From positions 1 to 60,709 of the forward strand of contig SVPF01000009.1 of NCBI GenBank assembly GCA_015066005.1: 60,709 bases of DNA, given 5' to 3'. Both the position numbers and the translations under genes were made by a program. Source of the DNA: Oscillospiraceae bacterium (lineage in GTDB: Bacteria > Bacillota > Clostridia > Oscillospirales > Acutalibacteraceae). Below, one piece after another: positions 34,544 through 43,825 of the stretch. Under the pieces are notes generated by a model that saw only the letters and a list, made by a program, of their open reading frames with translations, was not told the origin of the DNA and searched no databases. Numbering within the stretch: the stretch's first letter is position 1; every line of letters starts with the position of its first letter.

Positions 34544-35565
34544 AAAAGGCAATAAAAACAGGTGATAAAAATGTTTTTATTCTTTTTGGTGATGACGGTT
34601 ATTTGAAAAAGCTTTATATTGAAAAGATTTCAAAGCCCGTTGCCGATTCGGACGATATTTTTAATTACCAGCGCTTCGAGGCGGATTCCTCCTTGCAGGA
34701 GGTTTATGACGCCGTGCAGCAGTTTCCGATGATGAAGGATAAAAAGGTGGTTATTTTAAGGGATTTTGATTATGCCGCCTGCGATGCCGAGGATTATAAA
34801 AAGCTTATTTCCTTAATTGGTGACGTTCCCGAAACAACGGTATTTATTTTGTGGTTTGATGCCCTTTTAATTGAGCTTAAGAAAAACGCAAAATTTGACA
34901 AAATCGTAAAAGCCTGCGATAGCGCAAGGGGTATGGCTGTAAACCTTACTCACCGCGCGGGACATGAGCTTGAAAAAATGCTTAATGACGGTGCACTAAA
35001 GCGGGGCTGTCAGATGGAAAAGGGCGCCGCACGCCTTTTAATTGAAAATGCGGGCGATGATATTAACACCCTTCATAACGAGCTTGAAAAGCTTTGTGCC
35101 TACGCAAACGGCGAGGTAATTACCAGGGAAATGGTGGAAAAGGTTTCGGTCAAAACGGTCGAGTCTGACATTTATGCCCTGGCAAACAAAATTATGAAAT
35201 GCGAGCTTGAGGCCGCTTTTTCCATCTTAGATGACCTTTTCTTTATGAGGGTTGACCCAATTATAATATTAAGCACAATTTCTTCGGTTTATGTTGATAT
35301 GTACCGCTTACTTGCGGGTAGGAGCAAAAATATAAGCGGCAATAAAATTATTGATGATTTCGAATACGGCAACCGTTCGTTTTTAATTGATAATGCCGCC
35401 CTTAATCTGCGCAGGTTTGATTTTAATAAGCTTCAGCTTAGCCTTAAGGCATTGGCCGATGCCGATGTAGCGCTGAAATCCTTCAGCGGTGAAGACCGTG
35501 TAGTGCTTGAAAAGCTTATAATTAAGCTTTCATACATTGCAGTAAAGGGTGAAAGTGTTGATTAA
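34516..35565 (+). CDS. holA: DNA polymerase III subunit delta
   Basis: A 349-residue clamp-loader subunit that opens the beta clamp. It has the AAA+-like N-terminus (VFILFGDDGYLKKLYIEKI), KVVILRDFDY, the middle helical domain (LLIENAGDDINTLHNELEKL) and the C-terminal collar. The length is typical. ATG 34516 overlaps the end of comEC by 28 bp, indicating coupling. Confidence 0.92.
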   Translation: MAIFKEEALKKAIKTGDKNVFILFGDDGYLKKLYIEKISKPVADSDDIFNYQRFEADSSLQEVYDAVQQFPMMKDKKVVILRDFDYAACDAEDYKKLISLIGDVPETTVFILWFDALLIELKKNAKFDKIVKACDSARGMAVNLTHRAGHELEKMLNDGALKRGCQMEKGAARLLIENAGDDINTLHNELEKLCAYANGEVITREMVEKVSVKTVESDIYALANKIMKCELEAAFSILDDLFFMRVDPIIILSTISSVYVDMYRLLAGRSKNISGNKIIDDFEYGNRSFLIDNAALNLRRFDFNKLQLSLKALADADVALKSFSGEDRVVLEKLIIKLSYIAVKGESVD

Positions 35566-36145
35566 GCTTAATATGCCCATTATCGTTGAGGGTAAGTATG
35601 ACAAAATAACCCTTGAAAATGTGGTTGACACCCTTATAATTTCAACCGACGGCTTTCGCATTTTTAAAAATAAAGAAATGTGTGACCTTATTCGCACCCT
35701 TGCCAAAACCAAGGGTGTTATAGTTATGACCGACAGTGACGGCGCAGGGCAGGTTATTCGCAATCACATTAAAAATATTGCGGCTGACGGTAAAATAATA
35801 AATGTTTATGTGCCGCAGCTAAGGGGTAAGGAAAAACGAAAAGCAGCCCCCTCAAAAGAAGGCTTTTTGGGGGTGGAAGGGCTTTCTAAGGCGGTACTGC
35901 AGGAAACCCTTTCAAAATTTGGTATAACCGAAGCGGTTGGGGCTGAAAATAACCGGAAAATCACTAAGGCTGATTTTTACACACTTGGTCTTTCGGGCGG
36001 CGAAAACAGTTATGATAACCGACAAAGGCTTATTTCGGCATTAAATTTGCCGAAAAATCTTTCGGCCACAGCGCTTTTGGATGTGGTAAATACACTATAT
36101 ACATTAGATGAATTTGTTGCAATTGCCGAAAAAGCTTTAAATTAA
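35555..36145 (+). CDS. Toprim-domain protein (RNase M5-like, DUF4093)
   Basis: A roughly 196-residue protein with an N-terminal Toprim fold: PIIVEGKYDKITLE (Glu of the motif), then VIVMTDSDGAGQVIRNHI (the DxD). The rest resembles DUF4093, as in RNase M5-like proteins; RNase M5 trims 5S rRNA precursors. Whether this one has that activity is not shown. GTG 35555 has AAAGG 6 bp upstream and overlaps holA by 11 bp; TTG 35558 is an alternative. There is no rRNA gene nearby. Confidence 0.78.
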   Translation: MLIKLNMPIIVEGKYDKITLENVVDTLIISTDGFRIFKNKEMCDLIRTLAKTKGVIVMTDSDGAGQVIRNHIKNIAADGKIINVYVPQLRGKEKRKAAPSKEGFLGVEGLSKAVLQETLSKFGITEAVGAENNRKITKADFYTLGLSGGENSYDNRQRLISALNLPKNLSATALLDVVNTLYTLDEFVAIAEKALN

Positions 36146-36217
36146 AAATTTGTGTTTTGTTATGGTAAATTTTGTGGTATAATACCGATATGTTTTTTAA
36201 AAAGTGAGGGCAGGGAA

Positions 36218-37702
36218 ATGCAAAAAATCGGGTTTGACAATTCGGAATATATAAAACTTCAATCGCAAAAAATCCGCGACAGGATTGACAGCTTCGGTGA
36301 TAAGCTTTATCTTGAATTCGGCGGTAAGCTTTTTGACGATTTTCACGCCGCGCGCGTGCTTCCCGGCTTCCATCCCGATGCAAAAATTAAAATGCTTTTA
36401 GAGCTTAAGGATGATGCCGAGGTGGTAATTGTCATCAACGCCGACGCTATTGAAAAAAATAAGCGCCGCGGGGATTTGGGCATTACCTACGACCTTGAAA
36501 CCCTTCGCCTTATTGATGCTTTTCGCCAAATCGGTCTTTATGTGGGCAGTGTCGTTATTACCTGCTATGCAGGTCAGCATTCGGCTGCCGCCTTCGAAAA
36601 GCGACTTAATTCCTTGGGCATTAAAACCTACCGCCACTTTTCCATACCTGATTATCCCGCAAACATTCCCTTTATTGTAAGTGATGATGGCTTTGGTAAA
36701 AATGATTATATCGAAACCGAAAGAAAGCTCGTAATTGTTACAGCTCCGGGTCCGGGCAGCGGTAAAATGGCAACCTGCCTTTCTCAGCTTTACCACGAAA
36801 ACAAGCGTGGAGTTAAGGCGGGCTATGCAAAGTTTGAAACCTTCCCTGTGTGGAATTTACCCTTAAAGCATCCCGTAAACGTTGCTTACGAGGCCGCTAC
36901 GGCTGATCTTAATGATGTTAATATGATTGATCCCTTCCATTTGGATGCATATAACGAAATGGCGGTAAACTATAACCGCGATATTGAAATTTTCCCCGTT
37001 TTAAATGCCATTTTGGAAACTATAATGGGTCAGTCACCCTACAAAAGCCCTACTGATATGGGGGTTAATATGGCAGGCTTTGCCATTACTGATGATGCGG
37101 CCGTATGCGATGCCGCCAAGCAGGAAATTATCCGCCGTTACTATGCTGCAATGACAAACGTTACTCAGGGCATGAGTGATATGTCGGCCGCTGCTAAAAT
37201 TGAACTTTTAATGAAGCAGGTGGGTGTTACCGTTTCCGACCGAAAGGTTGTTGCGGCTGCCTTGGAAAAGGCCGAATTAACGGGTCTGCCTGCTGTTGCA
37301 CTTCAGCTTCCGAACGGCAAAATTGTTACGGGTAAGACCTCAAGCCTTTTGGGTGCATCTTCGGCGTTATTGTTAAATTCGCTTAAGGTGCTTGCAGGTA
37401 TTCCCGATGATATTGACTTAATTTCATCCACGATTATTGAGCCTGTACAAAAGCTTAAAACCGAAATTATGGGCAACCATAACCCCCGCCTTCATACTGA
37501 CGAGGTGCTTGAAGCTCTGTCAATTTGTGCGGTTACAAGCGATGTGGCAAAAAAAGCATTGCAGGAAGCGCACAGCTTAAAGGGCTGTGAAGCGCACTCC
37601 TCGGTAATACTTTCCCGTGTGGATGAAGATGTTTTTCGTAAGCTTGGTGTTAATATCACATTTGAACCCAAATATCAGACAAAAAAATTATACCATAACT
37701 AA
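36218..37702 (+). CDS. DUF1846 family protein
   Basis: A 494-residue cytoplasmic protein matching DUF1846 (UPF0371) over its whole length: GFDNSEYIKLQSQKIRDRI, LYLEFGGKLFDDFHAARVLPGF, YAGQHSAAAFEKRL, VTAPGPGSGKMATCLSQLYHE (a phosphate-binding-loop-like segment near residue 178) and LHTDEVLEALSICAVT. The function is not established. The start at 36218 follows GAGGGCAGGGAA; a TATAAT box at 36178-36183 lies upstream. It is monocistronic. Confidence 0.9.
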   Translation: MQKIGFDNSEYIKLQSQKIRDRIDSFGDKLYLEFGGKLFDDFHAARVLPGFHPDAKIKMLLELKDDAEVVIVINADAIEKNKRRGDLGITYDLETLRLIDAFRQIGLYVGSVVITCYAGQHSAAAFEKRLNSLGIKTYRHFSIPDYPANIPFIVSDDGFGKNDYIETERKLVIVTAPGPGSGKMATCLSQLYHENKRGVKAGYAKFETFPVWNLPLKHPVNVAYEAATADLNDVNMIDPFHLDAYNEMAVNYNRDIEIFPVLNAILETIMGQSPYKSPTDMGVNMAGFAITDDAAVCDAAKQEIIRRYYAAMTNVTQGMSDMSAAAKIELLMKQVGVTVSDRKVVAAALEKAELTGLPAVALQLPNGKIVTGKTSSLLGASSALLLNSLKVLAGIPDDIDLISSTIIEPVQKLKTEIMGNHNPRLHTDEVLEALSICAVTSDVAKKALQEAHSLKGCEAHSSVILSRVDEDVFRKLGVNITFEPKYQTKKLYHN

Positions 37703-37707
37703 AATAG

Positions 37708-37734
37708 TTGCCCATTCATTTGAATGGGCAATTT
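37708..37734 (+). terminator. Terminator after the DUF1846 gene
   Basis: TTGCCCATTC and GAATGGGCAA form a perfect 10 bp stem followed by TTTATT. Confidence 0.85.
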
Positions 37735-37826
37735 ATTATAGTTAAAATTTTATCTGAATTTGTGCAAAATATACAAAATTCGACAAAAACATTTTATAAG
37801 AATTTTGGATTTTTAACAAAAAATAC

Positions 37827-37894
37827 TTGAAAAAATTGTGGTTTGCTTGTATAATATATTCGGTATTTCATACCTTTGGTGAAAACCAAGGGTA
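37827..37894 (+). promoter_or_regulatory. Promoter and leader hairpin of the glg operon
   Basis: TTGAAA (37827-37832) and TATAAT (37850-37855) with a 17 bp spacer. In the leader, TACCTTTGG and CCAAGGGTA (37871-37894) pair around TGAAAA, about 25 bases before the start codon. The hairpin may affect mRNA stability or be a protein-binding site. Confidence 0.65.
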
Positions 37895-37919
37895 AATTTC
37901 ACAGAATGGAGTGTTACAA

Positions 37920-39134
37920 TTGAAAAGTAAAAAATGCGTAGCCATGCTTCTGGCCGGCGGTCAGGGCAGCAGGTTAGGTGTACTTACCGGAAAAATTGCA
38001 AAACCCGCGGTGCCTTATGGCGGAAAGTACAGGATTATTGACTTTCCTCTTTCAAACTGCACCAACTCGGGTATTGATACGGTTGGTATTTTAACACAGT
38101 ACAAACCGCTTGAGCTTAACGATTATGTTGGCTCGGGCAAAGCGTGGGATTTGGACCGTCTTGACGGCGGTGTACATATTTTGCCACCTTATCAAAGCCA
38201 GCAGGGTGGCGATTGGTACAAGGGTACCGCAAATGCCATTTATCAAAATCTTTCGTTTATTGAACGCTACAACCCTGAATATGTTTTAATCCTATCGGGC
38301 GACCATATTTATAAAATGGATTATTCCGATATGTTAAATCAGCATATTGAAAGTGGCGCGGGCTGTACAATTGCCGTTTTGGATGTTTCTTTGGAAGAGG
38401 CAAGCCGTTTCGGTATTATGAACACCAACCCCGACGGTACAATTTACGAATTTGAAGAAAAGCCAAAGGTTCCCAAAAGCACATTGGCTTCAATGGGTAT
38501 TTATATCTTTGACTGGGAAAAGCTTCGCTATTATCTTACCGAAGATGAAAAAGACCCCAATTCTTCAAACGACTTCGGCAAAAACATTATTCCTGCTATG
38601 CTTGGCGCGGGTGAGCTTTTAAAGGTTTACCGCTTTAACGATTATTGGAAGGATGTTGGTACGGTTGATTCTCTTTGGGATGCTAACCTTGACCTTTTGA
38701 ATCCCAATCTTAATCTTGATTTGGCCGACAAGAATTGGAAGATTTATTCCAAAACCACTGGCACATCTCCGCAGTATATTTCTGACACGGCAAAGGTTGA
38801 AAATTCACTTATTACCGACGGTTGTGAAATCTACGGCGATGTTGACTATTCAATTTTATTTAAGGATGTTACTGTTGAGGAAGGCGCAAAGGTCGACTAT
38901 TCACTCGTTATGCCCGGTGCCGTAATTAAAAAGGGCGCAAAGGTTCGCTATGCAATTATTGCTGAAAATGTAGTAGTTGAAGAAGGCGCAACCGTTGGTG
39001 GTGACCCCGCTGTTGTGGGTAACGAAAATTGGGGTATTACCGTTATTGGTGACAACCTTACAGTTGGCAAAAACGCTGATGTTTCGGCCAACAAAATGAT
39101 AACCGAAAATGTTGAGGAGGGTGCAAAAATATGA
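37920..39134 (+). CDS. glgC: Glucose-1-phosphate adenylyltransferase, catalytic subunit
   Basis: This enzyme (EC 2.7.7.27) makes ADP-glucose, the donor for glycogen. The nucleotidyltransferase motif [26 protein letters not shown] is intact, with [24 protein letters not shown] and FEEKPK. A C-terminal left-handed beta-helix follows (about 290-400). TTG 37920 is preferred: GGAG at 37908-37911 is 8 bp upstream, while the in-frame GTG at 37911 overlaps it. It overlaps glgD by 4 bp. Confidence 0.94.
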   Translation: MKSKKCVAMLLAGGQGSRLGVLTGKIAKPAVPYGGKYRIIDFPLSNCTNSGIDTVGILTQYKPLELNDYVGSGKAWDLDRLDGGVHILPPYQSQQGGDWYKGTANAIYQNLSFIERYNPEYVLILSGDHIYKMDYSDMLNQHIESGAGCTIAVLDVSLEEASRFGIMNTNPDGTIYEFEEKPKVPKSTLASMGIYIFDWEKLRYYLTEDEKDPNSSNDFGKNIIPAMLGAGELLKVYRFNDYWKDVGTVDSLWDANLDLLNPNLNLDLADKNWKIYSKTTGTSPQYISDTAKVENSLITDGCEIYGDVDYSILFKDVTVEEGAKVDYSLVMPGAVIKKGAKVRYAIIAENVVVEEGATVGGDPAVVGNENWGITVIGDNLTVGKNADVSANKMITENVEEGAKI

Positions 39135-40246
39135 GAACTTCATTAGTTGCAGGTATTATCTTTGCTAATGCGGAAGATAATATGCTTAAAAAGTTAACCT
39201 CTAATCGTTCAATGGCATCTGTTCCGTTTGGCGCAAGGTACCGCATTATTGACTTTGCACTTTCTAACCTTGTAAATGCAGGTGTTTCATCGGTTGGTAT
39301 TATCACTAAGGAAAATTACCGTTCGCTTATGGACCATGTAGGCAACGGTGTTGCGTGGGATTTGGACCGTAAAAACGGCGGTTTATATTTGTTGCCGCCC
39401 TACTTATCAAGGGATGTAAGAAAATATACCGACACTGTTGACGCACTTTACGGCGCGATGGATTATATTAACCGCCGCGGCAGTGAATATATTGCTTTGT
39501 GCGATTCTTACGCACTTGCAAATATTGATATTAATGCTGCGGTTAAAAGCCATATTGCAAACGGGGCTGACATTACCGTTGTTTACCATAAGGGTCAGCT
39601 TCCCGAGTCGGCAGGTAAAAAGCTTGTTTTAACCCTTGCTGATGATGGCCGCATTACCAAAATGACAAACTCGCAGGCTGAAGGCGATGCCGCCTACAGT
39701 ATGGGCGTTAGCATTATTAAGCGTGATTTGTTTATTAAAATTGTAAAAGGCGCTTATGAGGAAGAAATTAAAAATTATGAAAAGGATGTTTTGCCAAAGG
39801 CATTATCCACACTGAAGGTTTACGGCTTCGAGCATAAGGGCTTTGTTGCCGTGCTTGATAATACACATACATATTATCAGGCTTCAATGGCACTTCTTGA
39901 TAAGGAAGTAAGAAAGGAGCTCTTTAATAAGGAACGTCCCATTCTTACCAAAACACGTGACGATATGCCTACCCGCTACGGTATTGATGCCGAGGTTAAA
40001 AACTCACTTATTGCTGATGGCTGCATTATTGAAGGCACCGTTAAAAATAGTATTTTGTTCCGTGGCGTTAAGGTGGCTAAGGACGCAGTTATTGAAAACT
40101 GTATTCTTATGCAAGAAACCGTTGTTGAAGAGGAAGCTCAGCTTGACAATGTAATTGCCGATAAAAATTCAGTTATAAGCGAAAAAATGGTGCTTAAGGG
40201 CACACCCGAGCATCACTGCTTTGTAAGAAAGTCACAAATAGTTTAA
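39131..40246 (+). CDS. glgD: GlgD, regulatory/non-canonical ADP-glucose pyrophosphorylase subunit
   Basis: A 371-residue GlgC paralogue. It keeps [15 protein letters not shown] but at the N-terminus has [21 protein letters not shown] instead of the GGxGxRL triphosphate loop. This is the known GlgD pattern in Bacillota, in which GlgD pairs with GlgC and tunes activity. It overlaps the glgC stop (ATGA) and is followed 13 bp later by glgA. Confidence 0.92.
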   Translation: MRTSLVAGIIFANAEDNMLKKLTSNRSMASVPFGARYRIIDFALSNLVNAGVSSVGIITKENYRSLMDHVGNGVAWDLDRKNGGLYLLPPYLSRDVRKYTDTVDALYGAMDYINRRGSEYIALCDSYALANIDINAAVKSHIANGADITVVYHKGQLPESAGKKLVLTLADDGRITKMTNSQAEGDAAYSMGVSIIKRDLFIKIVKGAYEEEIKNYEKDVLPKALSTLKVYGFEHKGFVAVLDNTHTYYQASMALLDKEVRKELFNKERPILTKTRDDMPTRYGIDAEVKNSLIADGCIIEGTVKNSILFRGVKVAKDAVIENCILMQETVVEEEAQLDNVIADKNSVISEKMVLKGTPEHHCFVRKSQIV

Positions 40247-40259
40247 AAGGTGAAAATTT

Positions 40260-41681
40260 ATGAAAGTTTTATTTGCTACAAGTGAAGCTTATCCGTTTGC
40301 AATGTCCGGCGGTCTTGCCGACGTTGCGGGCGCGCTTCCTAAAGCTCTTCGAAAAAGGCTTATTGGCTGCCGCATTATTTTGCCGCTTTATAGTACAATA
40401 AGTGAAGAAATGCGCCAAAAAATGACCTTTGTTTGCAACATTACCGTGCCTGTTGCTTGGCGCAGACAGTACTGTGGTGTGTTTGAAGCACATGTAGACG
40501 GCGTGATTTATTATTTTATTGACAATCAGTATTACTTTAAGCGTGACAACCTTTACGGTTATTACGATGATGCTGAACGCTTTGCGTTTTTCTCTCGCGC
40601 TGTGCTAGAGGTTTTACCACACATCAATTTTATTCCTGATATTATTCACTGTAACGACTGGCAAACAGCTTTAGTTCCCGTTTATCATGATGCTTTCTAT
40701 AAGCAGGATGAGCTTTATAAGGACATTAAAACTGTTTTCACCATTCATAACATTCAGTATCAGGGTAAATACGGCTACGACCTTTATAACGATGTTGTAG
40801 GTCTTCCTAATGAACGCTTCGGCATTTTGCAGTATGAAAACTGCATTAACTTTATGAAGGGTGCAATTCAATGCGCTGACAAAATTACAACCGTTTCGCC
40901 TACATATTCACGCGAAATTCTCGACCCGTACTATTCACACGGGCTTGACGGTATTTTAAGGGAATTCACCTATAAGCTTTGCGGTATTGTAAACGGTATT
41001 GATGTTGATGTTTATAATCCTGAAACCGACCCGCTTATTTATAAAAACTTTAGTGTTGATGATATGTCGGGCAAGGCTGTTAACAAGGCCGAGCTTCAAA
41101 AAGAGCTTGGACTTCCCGTCAGGGATGATGTTCCTGTTATCGGTATAGTAACCCGTCTTGTAAAGCATAAGGGTCTTGACCTTGTGAAGCATGTGTTTGA
41201 AGAGCTTCTACAGGCCGATTTACAGTTTGCAATTTTAGGCAGCGGCGAATGGGAATTTGAAACCTTCTTCCACGAAATGTCACAAAAATATCCCGAAAAG
41301 GTCGGCCTAAAGCTTGGTTTCAAGCCTAAGCTTGCACACTGTATTTATGCCGGCGCTGACATTTTCTTAATGCCCAGTCAAAGCGAGCCCTGCGGTCTTG
41401 CACAAATGGTTGCACTTCGCTATGGCACTATTCCGATTGTTCGTGAAACAGGTGGCCTTAATGACACTATTAAGGACAGTAATGACGGCAAGGGTAACGG
41501 CTTTACCTTCGCAAACTATAACGCACACGAAATGAAGGATACTGTCTGCCGCGCAATCGACGGCTTTAAAAACCGTGAGGGCTGGAGCATTCTTCAAAAT
41601 CGCGCAATGCTGTGCGACAATAGCTGGAAAATCTCGGCTAATGCTTACATAGGTCTTTATAAGGAAATTTGTGTTAAATAA
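40260..41681 (+). CDS. glgA: Glycogen synthase (ADP-glucose type, GT5)
   Basis: A 473-residue GT5 glycosyltransferase (EC 2.4.1.21) that elongates alpha-1,4-glucan. It has an N-terminal starch-synthase domain with SEAYPFAMSGGLADVAGALP, DWQTALVP, KTVFTIHNIQYQG and VNGIDVDVYNP, then a GT-B C-terminal domain with GLDLV, MPSQSEPCGLAQM and RETGGLNDTI. Position 15 is Met where the classical KTGGL motif of E. coli GlgA has Lys15, a notable variation. The ribosome site is AAAAGGTGAAAA. Confidence 0.94.
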   Translation: MKVLFATSEAYPFAMSGGLADVAGALPKALRKRLIGCRIILPLYSTISEEMRQKMTFVCNITVPVAWRRQYCGVFEAHVDGVIYYFIDNQYYFKRDNLYGYYDDAERFAFFSRAVLEVLPHINFIPDIIHCNDWQTALVPVYHDAFYKQDELYKDIKTVFTIHNIQYQGKYGYDLYNDVVGLPNERFGILQYENCINFMKGAIQCADKITTVSPTYSREILDPYYSHGLDGILREFTYKLCGIVNGIDVDVYNPETDPLIYKNFSVDDMSGKAVNKAELQKELGLPVRDDVPVIGIVTRLVKHKGLDLVKHVFEELLQADLQFAILGSGEWEFETFFHEMSQKYPEKVGLKLGFKPKLAHCIYAGADIFLMPSQSEPCGLAQMVALRYGTIPIVRETGGLNDTIKDSNDGKGNGFTFANYNAHEMKDTVCRAIDGFKNREGWSILQNRAMLCDNSWKISANAYIGLYKEICVK

Positions 41682-41685
41682 TTTT

Positions 41686-41718
41686 AAAAAAGGGTTGTTA
41701 TTTTATAACAACCCTTTT
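41686..41718 (+). terminator. Terminator of the glg operon
   Basis: AAAAAAGGGTTGTTA and TAACAACCCTTTT form a stem with a TTTTA-type loop. Confidence 0.87.
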
Positions 41719-41738
41719 ATACTATAATAGGTGATTGT

Positions 41739-42581
41739 ATGTTAGATTATTTGTTAGCTGTGCTTTACGGTGTGGTTGAAGGCATAACCGAATGGCTACC
41801 CATAAGCAGCACGGGCCACCTTATAATTTTGGAAGAGCTTTTACCAATGCAAATTCAAAAAGAGGTTTGGAGCCTTTTTTTAGTTGTAATTCAGCTTGGC
41901 GCAATTTTGGCTACCGTTATTTTGTTTTGGAACAAAATTTGGCCCTTTCAAAAGCCTGACAGGGCGAACGGTGTAAGTATCTTTAAAAAAGAAAGCTGGA
42001 TGCTTTGGTTTAAGGTTGCGGTGGCATCAATTCCGGGGGTTATATTTAAGGTTTTAGGGCTTGACGACATTTGTGATAAATATTTTTATAACGGCTTTGG
42101 TGTTGCAATTGCCCTTGCGGTTTTCGGTGTGGCATTTATTGTAATTGAACGCTTTAACAAACTGCGTGTACCAAAATATAATGACCTTGGCGATATCACC
42201 TTTACCTTGGCAACGTATATAGGTCTTTTTCAGCTTTTGGCGGCCGCCTTCCCCGGCACAAGCCGTTCGGGTGCAACAATAATCGGCGCCTTAATATTGG
42301 GCGCTTCCCGTGTTGCCGCAAGTGAATTCACCTTTGTTTTGGCAATCCCCGCAATGCTCGGTGCAAGCCTTTTTGAATTTAAGGACTTTTTGGAAGCCGA
42401 CGTTGTAATGAATGGCAACGAAATTGCAATTTTAATAATCGGTGTTGCGGTTGCCTTTATTGTTTCGGTTTTGGCAATTAAGTTCCTTATGGGTTACATC
42501 AAAAAGCGTGATTTTACGGTATTCGGTTATTATCGCATAGTGTTGGGTATAATTGTGCTTTTGTATTTTATTTTAAGGTAG
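41739..42581 (+). CDS. uppP: Undecaprenyl-diphosphatase
   Basis: A 280-residue BacA/UppP-type membrane phosphatase (EC 3.6.1.27) that recycles undecaprenyl pyrophosphate for cell-wall synthesis. The two signature regions are present: EGITEWLPISSTGHLII (residues about 13-29) and AAFPGTSRSGATIIGAL (about 168-184). Eight or so helices are visible. The ribosome site is AGGTGATTGT. It is followed 9 bp later by an esterase gene. Confidence 0.95.
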   Translation: MLDYLLAVLYGVVEGITEWLPISSTGHLIILEELLPMQIQKEVWSLFLVVIQLGAILATVILFWNKIWPFQKPDRANGVSIFKKESWMLWFKVAVASIPGVIFKVLGLDDICDKYFYNGFGVAIALAVFGVAFIVIERFNKLRVPKYNDLGDITFTLATYIGLFQLLAAAFPGTSRSGATIIGALILGASRVAASEFTFVLAIPAMLGASLFEFKDFLEADVVMNGNEIAILIIGVAVAFIVSVLAIKFLMGYIKKRDFTVFGYYRIVLGIIVLLYFILR

Positions 42582-42590
42582 GTAAAAATT

Positions 42591-43427
42591 ATGGAAGTTA
42601 ATAAAATTCATTTAAAGGACCATTTTTCATTTTTGGGTGAAAACGGCTGTGATCCGACTCTTACAACCTATATTCAATATAATATGACCCAAATGAAGCA
42701 GGAAAACCGCAAACGCCCAACCCTGCTTATTTGCCCCGGTGGTGGATATTGTATGTGTTCACAAAGGGAAGCTGAACCGATTGCTTTGGCGTTTTTGCCT
42801 CTTGGTGTGAATGCGTTTATACTCAACTATTCGGTTGCACCCCAAAAATTTCCTACACAAATAAGGGAAGTTGCCGCCGCAATGGAGCTTTTGTATGAAA
42901 AGCAGGACGAATGGCACATTGATACCGAAAAAATTACAATAATCGGCTTTTCGGCGGGCGGTCACCTTGCGGCACATTATTCGACAAGCTTTGACATTCC
43001 CGAAGTACGTGAGGTTTTCCCACAGTCCAAATCGGTTAACGGTTCCATTTTGTCTTACCCTGTAATTATTGCTGATAAGGGAATTTGTCACGAAGGCTCG
43101 TTCAGAAGTCTTACAGGTCAGTATCCTTTAGATGAAGAAATATTTAACCGATTCTCGCTTGATAAATGCGTAAGCGAAAAAACGCCCCCTGCGTTTATTT
43201 GGCATACTGCGGCGGACGCTGCTGTGCCCGTTCAAAGCTCACTTTACTATGCCGCGGCGCTTTCAAAATATAAAATTCCCTATGAACTACACATTTACCC
43301 CTTTGGTGGCCACGGTGGCTCAACCTTTGACCATCAAACACAAGACAACCCAAACGAAATTTCAAAATATAACAGCCGCTGGGTAGAAGAAGCGGGCAAA
43401 TGGCTAAAGCTTATGAATTTATTGTAA
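42591..43427 (+). CDS. Alpha/beta hydrolase (BD-FAE/acetyl-esterase-like)
   Basis: A 278-residue esterase-type hydrolase without a signal peptide. The oxyanion segment is ICPGGGYCMCS (about 44-54), the nucleophile elbow is GFSAGGHLAA (Ser near 120), the acid is in HTAADAAVPVQSS and the catalytic His in FGGHGGSTFD. The pattern fits intracellular acetyl-xylan or carbohydrate esterases of the BD-FAE group. It is probably co-transcribed with uppP, although no functional link is evident. Confidence 0.82.
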   Translation: MEVNKIHLKDHFSFLGENGCDPTLTTYIQYNMTQMKQENRKRPTLLICPGGGYCMCSQREAEPIALAFLPLGVNAFILNYSVAPQKFPTQIREVAAAMELLYEKQDEWHIDTEKITIIGFSAGGHLAAHYSTSFDIPEVREVFPQSKSVNGSILSYPVIIADKGICHEGSFRSLTGQYPLDEEIFNRFSLDKCVSEKTPPAFIWHTAADAAVPVQSSLYYAAALSKYKIPYELHIYPFGGHGGSTFDHQTQDNPNEISKYNSRWVEEAGKWLKLMNLL

Positions 43428-43431
43428 AAAC

Positions 43432-43465
43432 AACACGGACTAACTTTTAAGCTAGTCCGTGTTTT
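43432..43465 (+). terminator. Terminator after the esterase gene
   Basis: AACACGGACTA and TAGTCCGTGTT pair around a short loop, followed by TTAAT. Confidence 0.87.
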
Positions 43466-43476
43466 AATATGCTTTC

Positions 43477-43714
43477 AAATTGTAGTTTATCGGGATAATG
43501 AAGCACAAACTATATTAAGAATTTGTAGGGACAGGCCTCCCGGACTGTCCGCAAAAACGTGACAAATCGCTAGTGGGCAATCGGGGACGCTTGCCCCTAC
43601 GAATATACAATTAAATTAATAAAATCAACAATTTTAATCCGTCGCGAAGCGACACCGAACCTCTTCACTATTACCTCTTACTTATTACCTCGTGCAAGCG
43701 CTAAACCCCAATTT
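43477..43714 (+). repeat. Composite intergenic repeat, copy E4
   Basis: It runs from AAATTGTAGTTTATCG to GCGCTAAACCCCAATTT. An inner 76-bp GTAGGGACAGGC...TTGCCCCTAC module lies at 43525-43600, in the opposite orientation to the module of E1 relative to the shared ends. A CGTCGCGAAGCGACA hairpin and a CCTCTTACTTATTACCTC tract follow. No ORF lies in the 43428-43825 gap. Confidence 0.75.
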
Positions 43715-43757
43715 ATATTATTGCTTCGTCGATTTAATGCGAAAAAGCGAATAATTA

Positions 43758-43786
43758 TTGCAATTTTAAAAAGGTTATGTTATACT
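43758..43786 (+). promoter_or_regulatory. Promoter of putP
   Basis: TTGCAA (43758-43763) and TATACT (43781-43786) with a 17 bp spacer. Confidence 0.72.
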
Positions 43787-43825
43787 AGTATAAATATTTT
43801 GAAAATTCAAAGGATGAGATAAGAA

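Noticed and set aside
36030-36383. 117-codon minus-strand frame across the Toprim and DUF1846 genes
   Set aside because: It crosses two genes and the promoter between them; there is no start context.
37871-37894. Riboswitch in the glgC leader
   Set aside because: Only one small hairpin is present; no conserved riboswitch core could be recognised.
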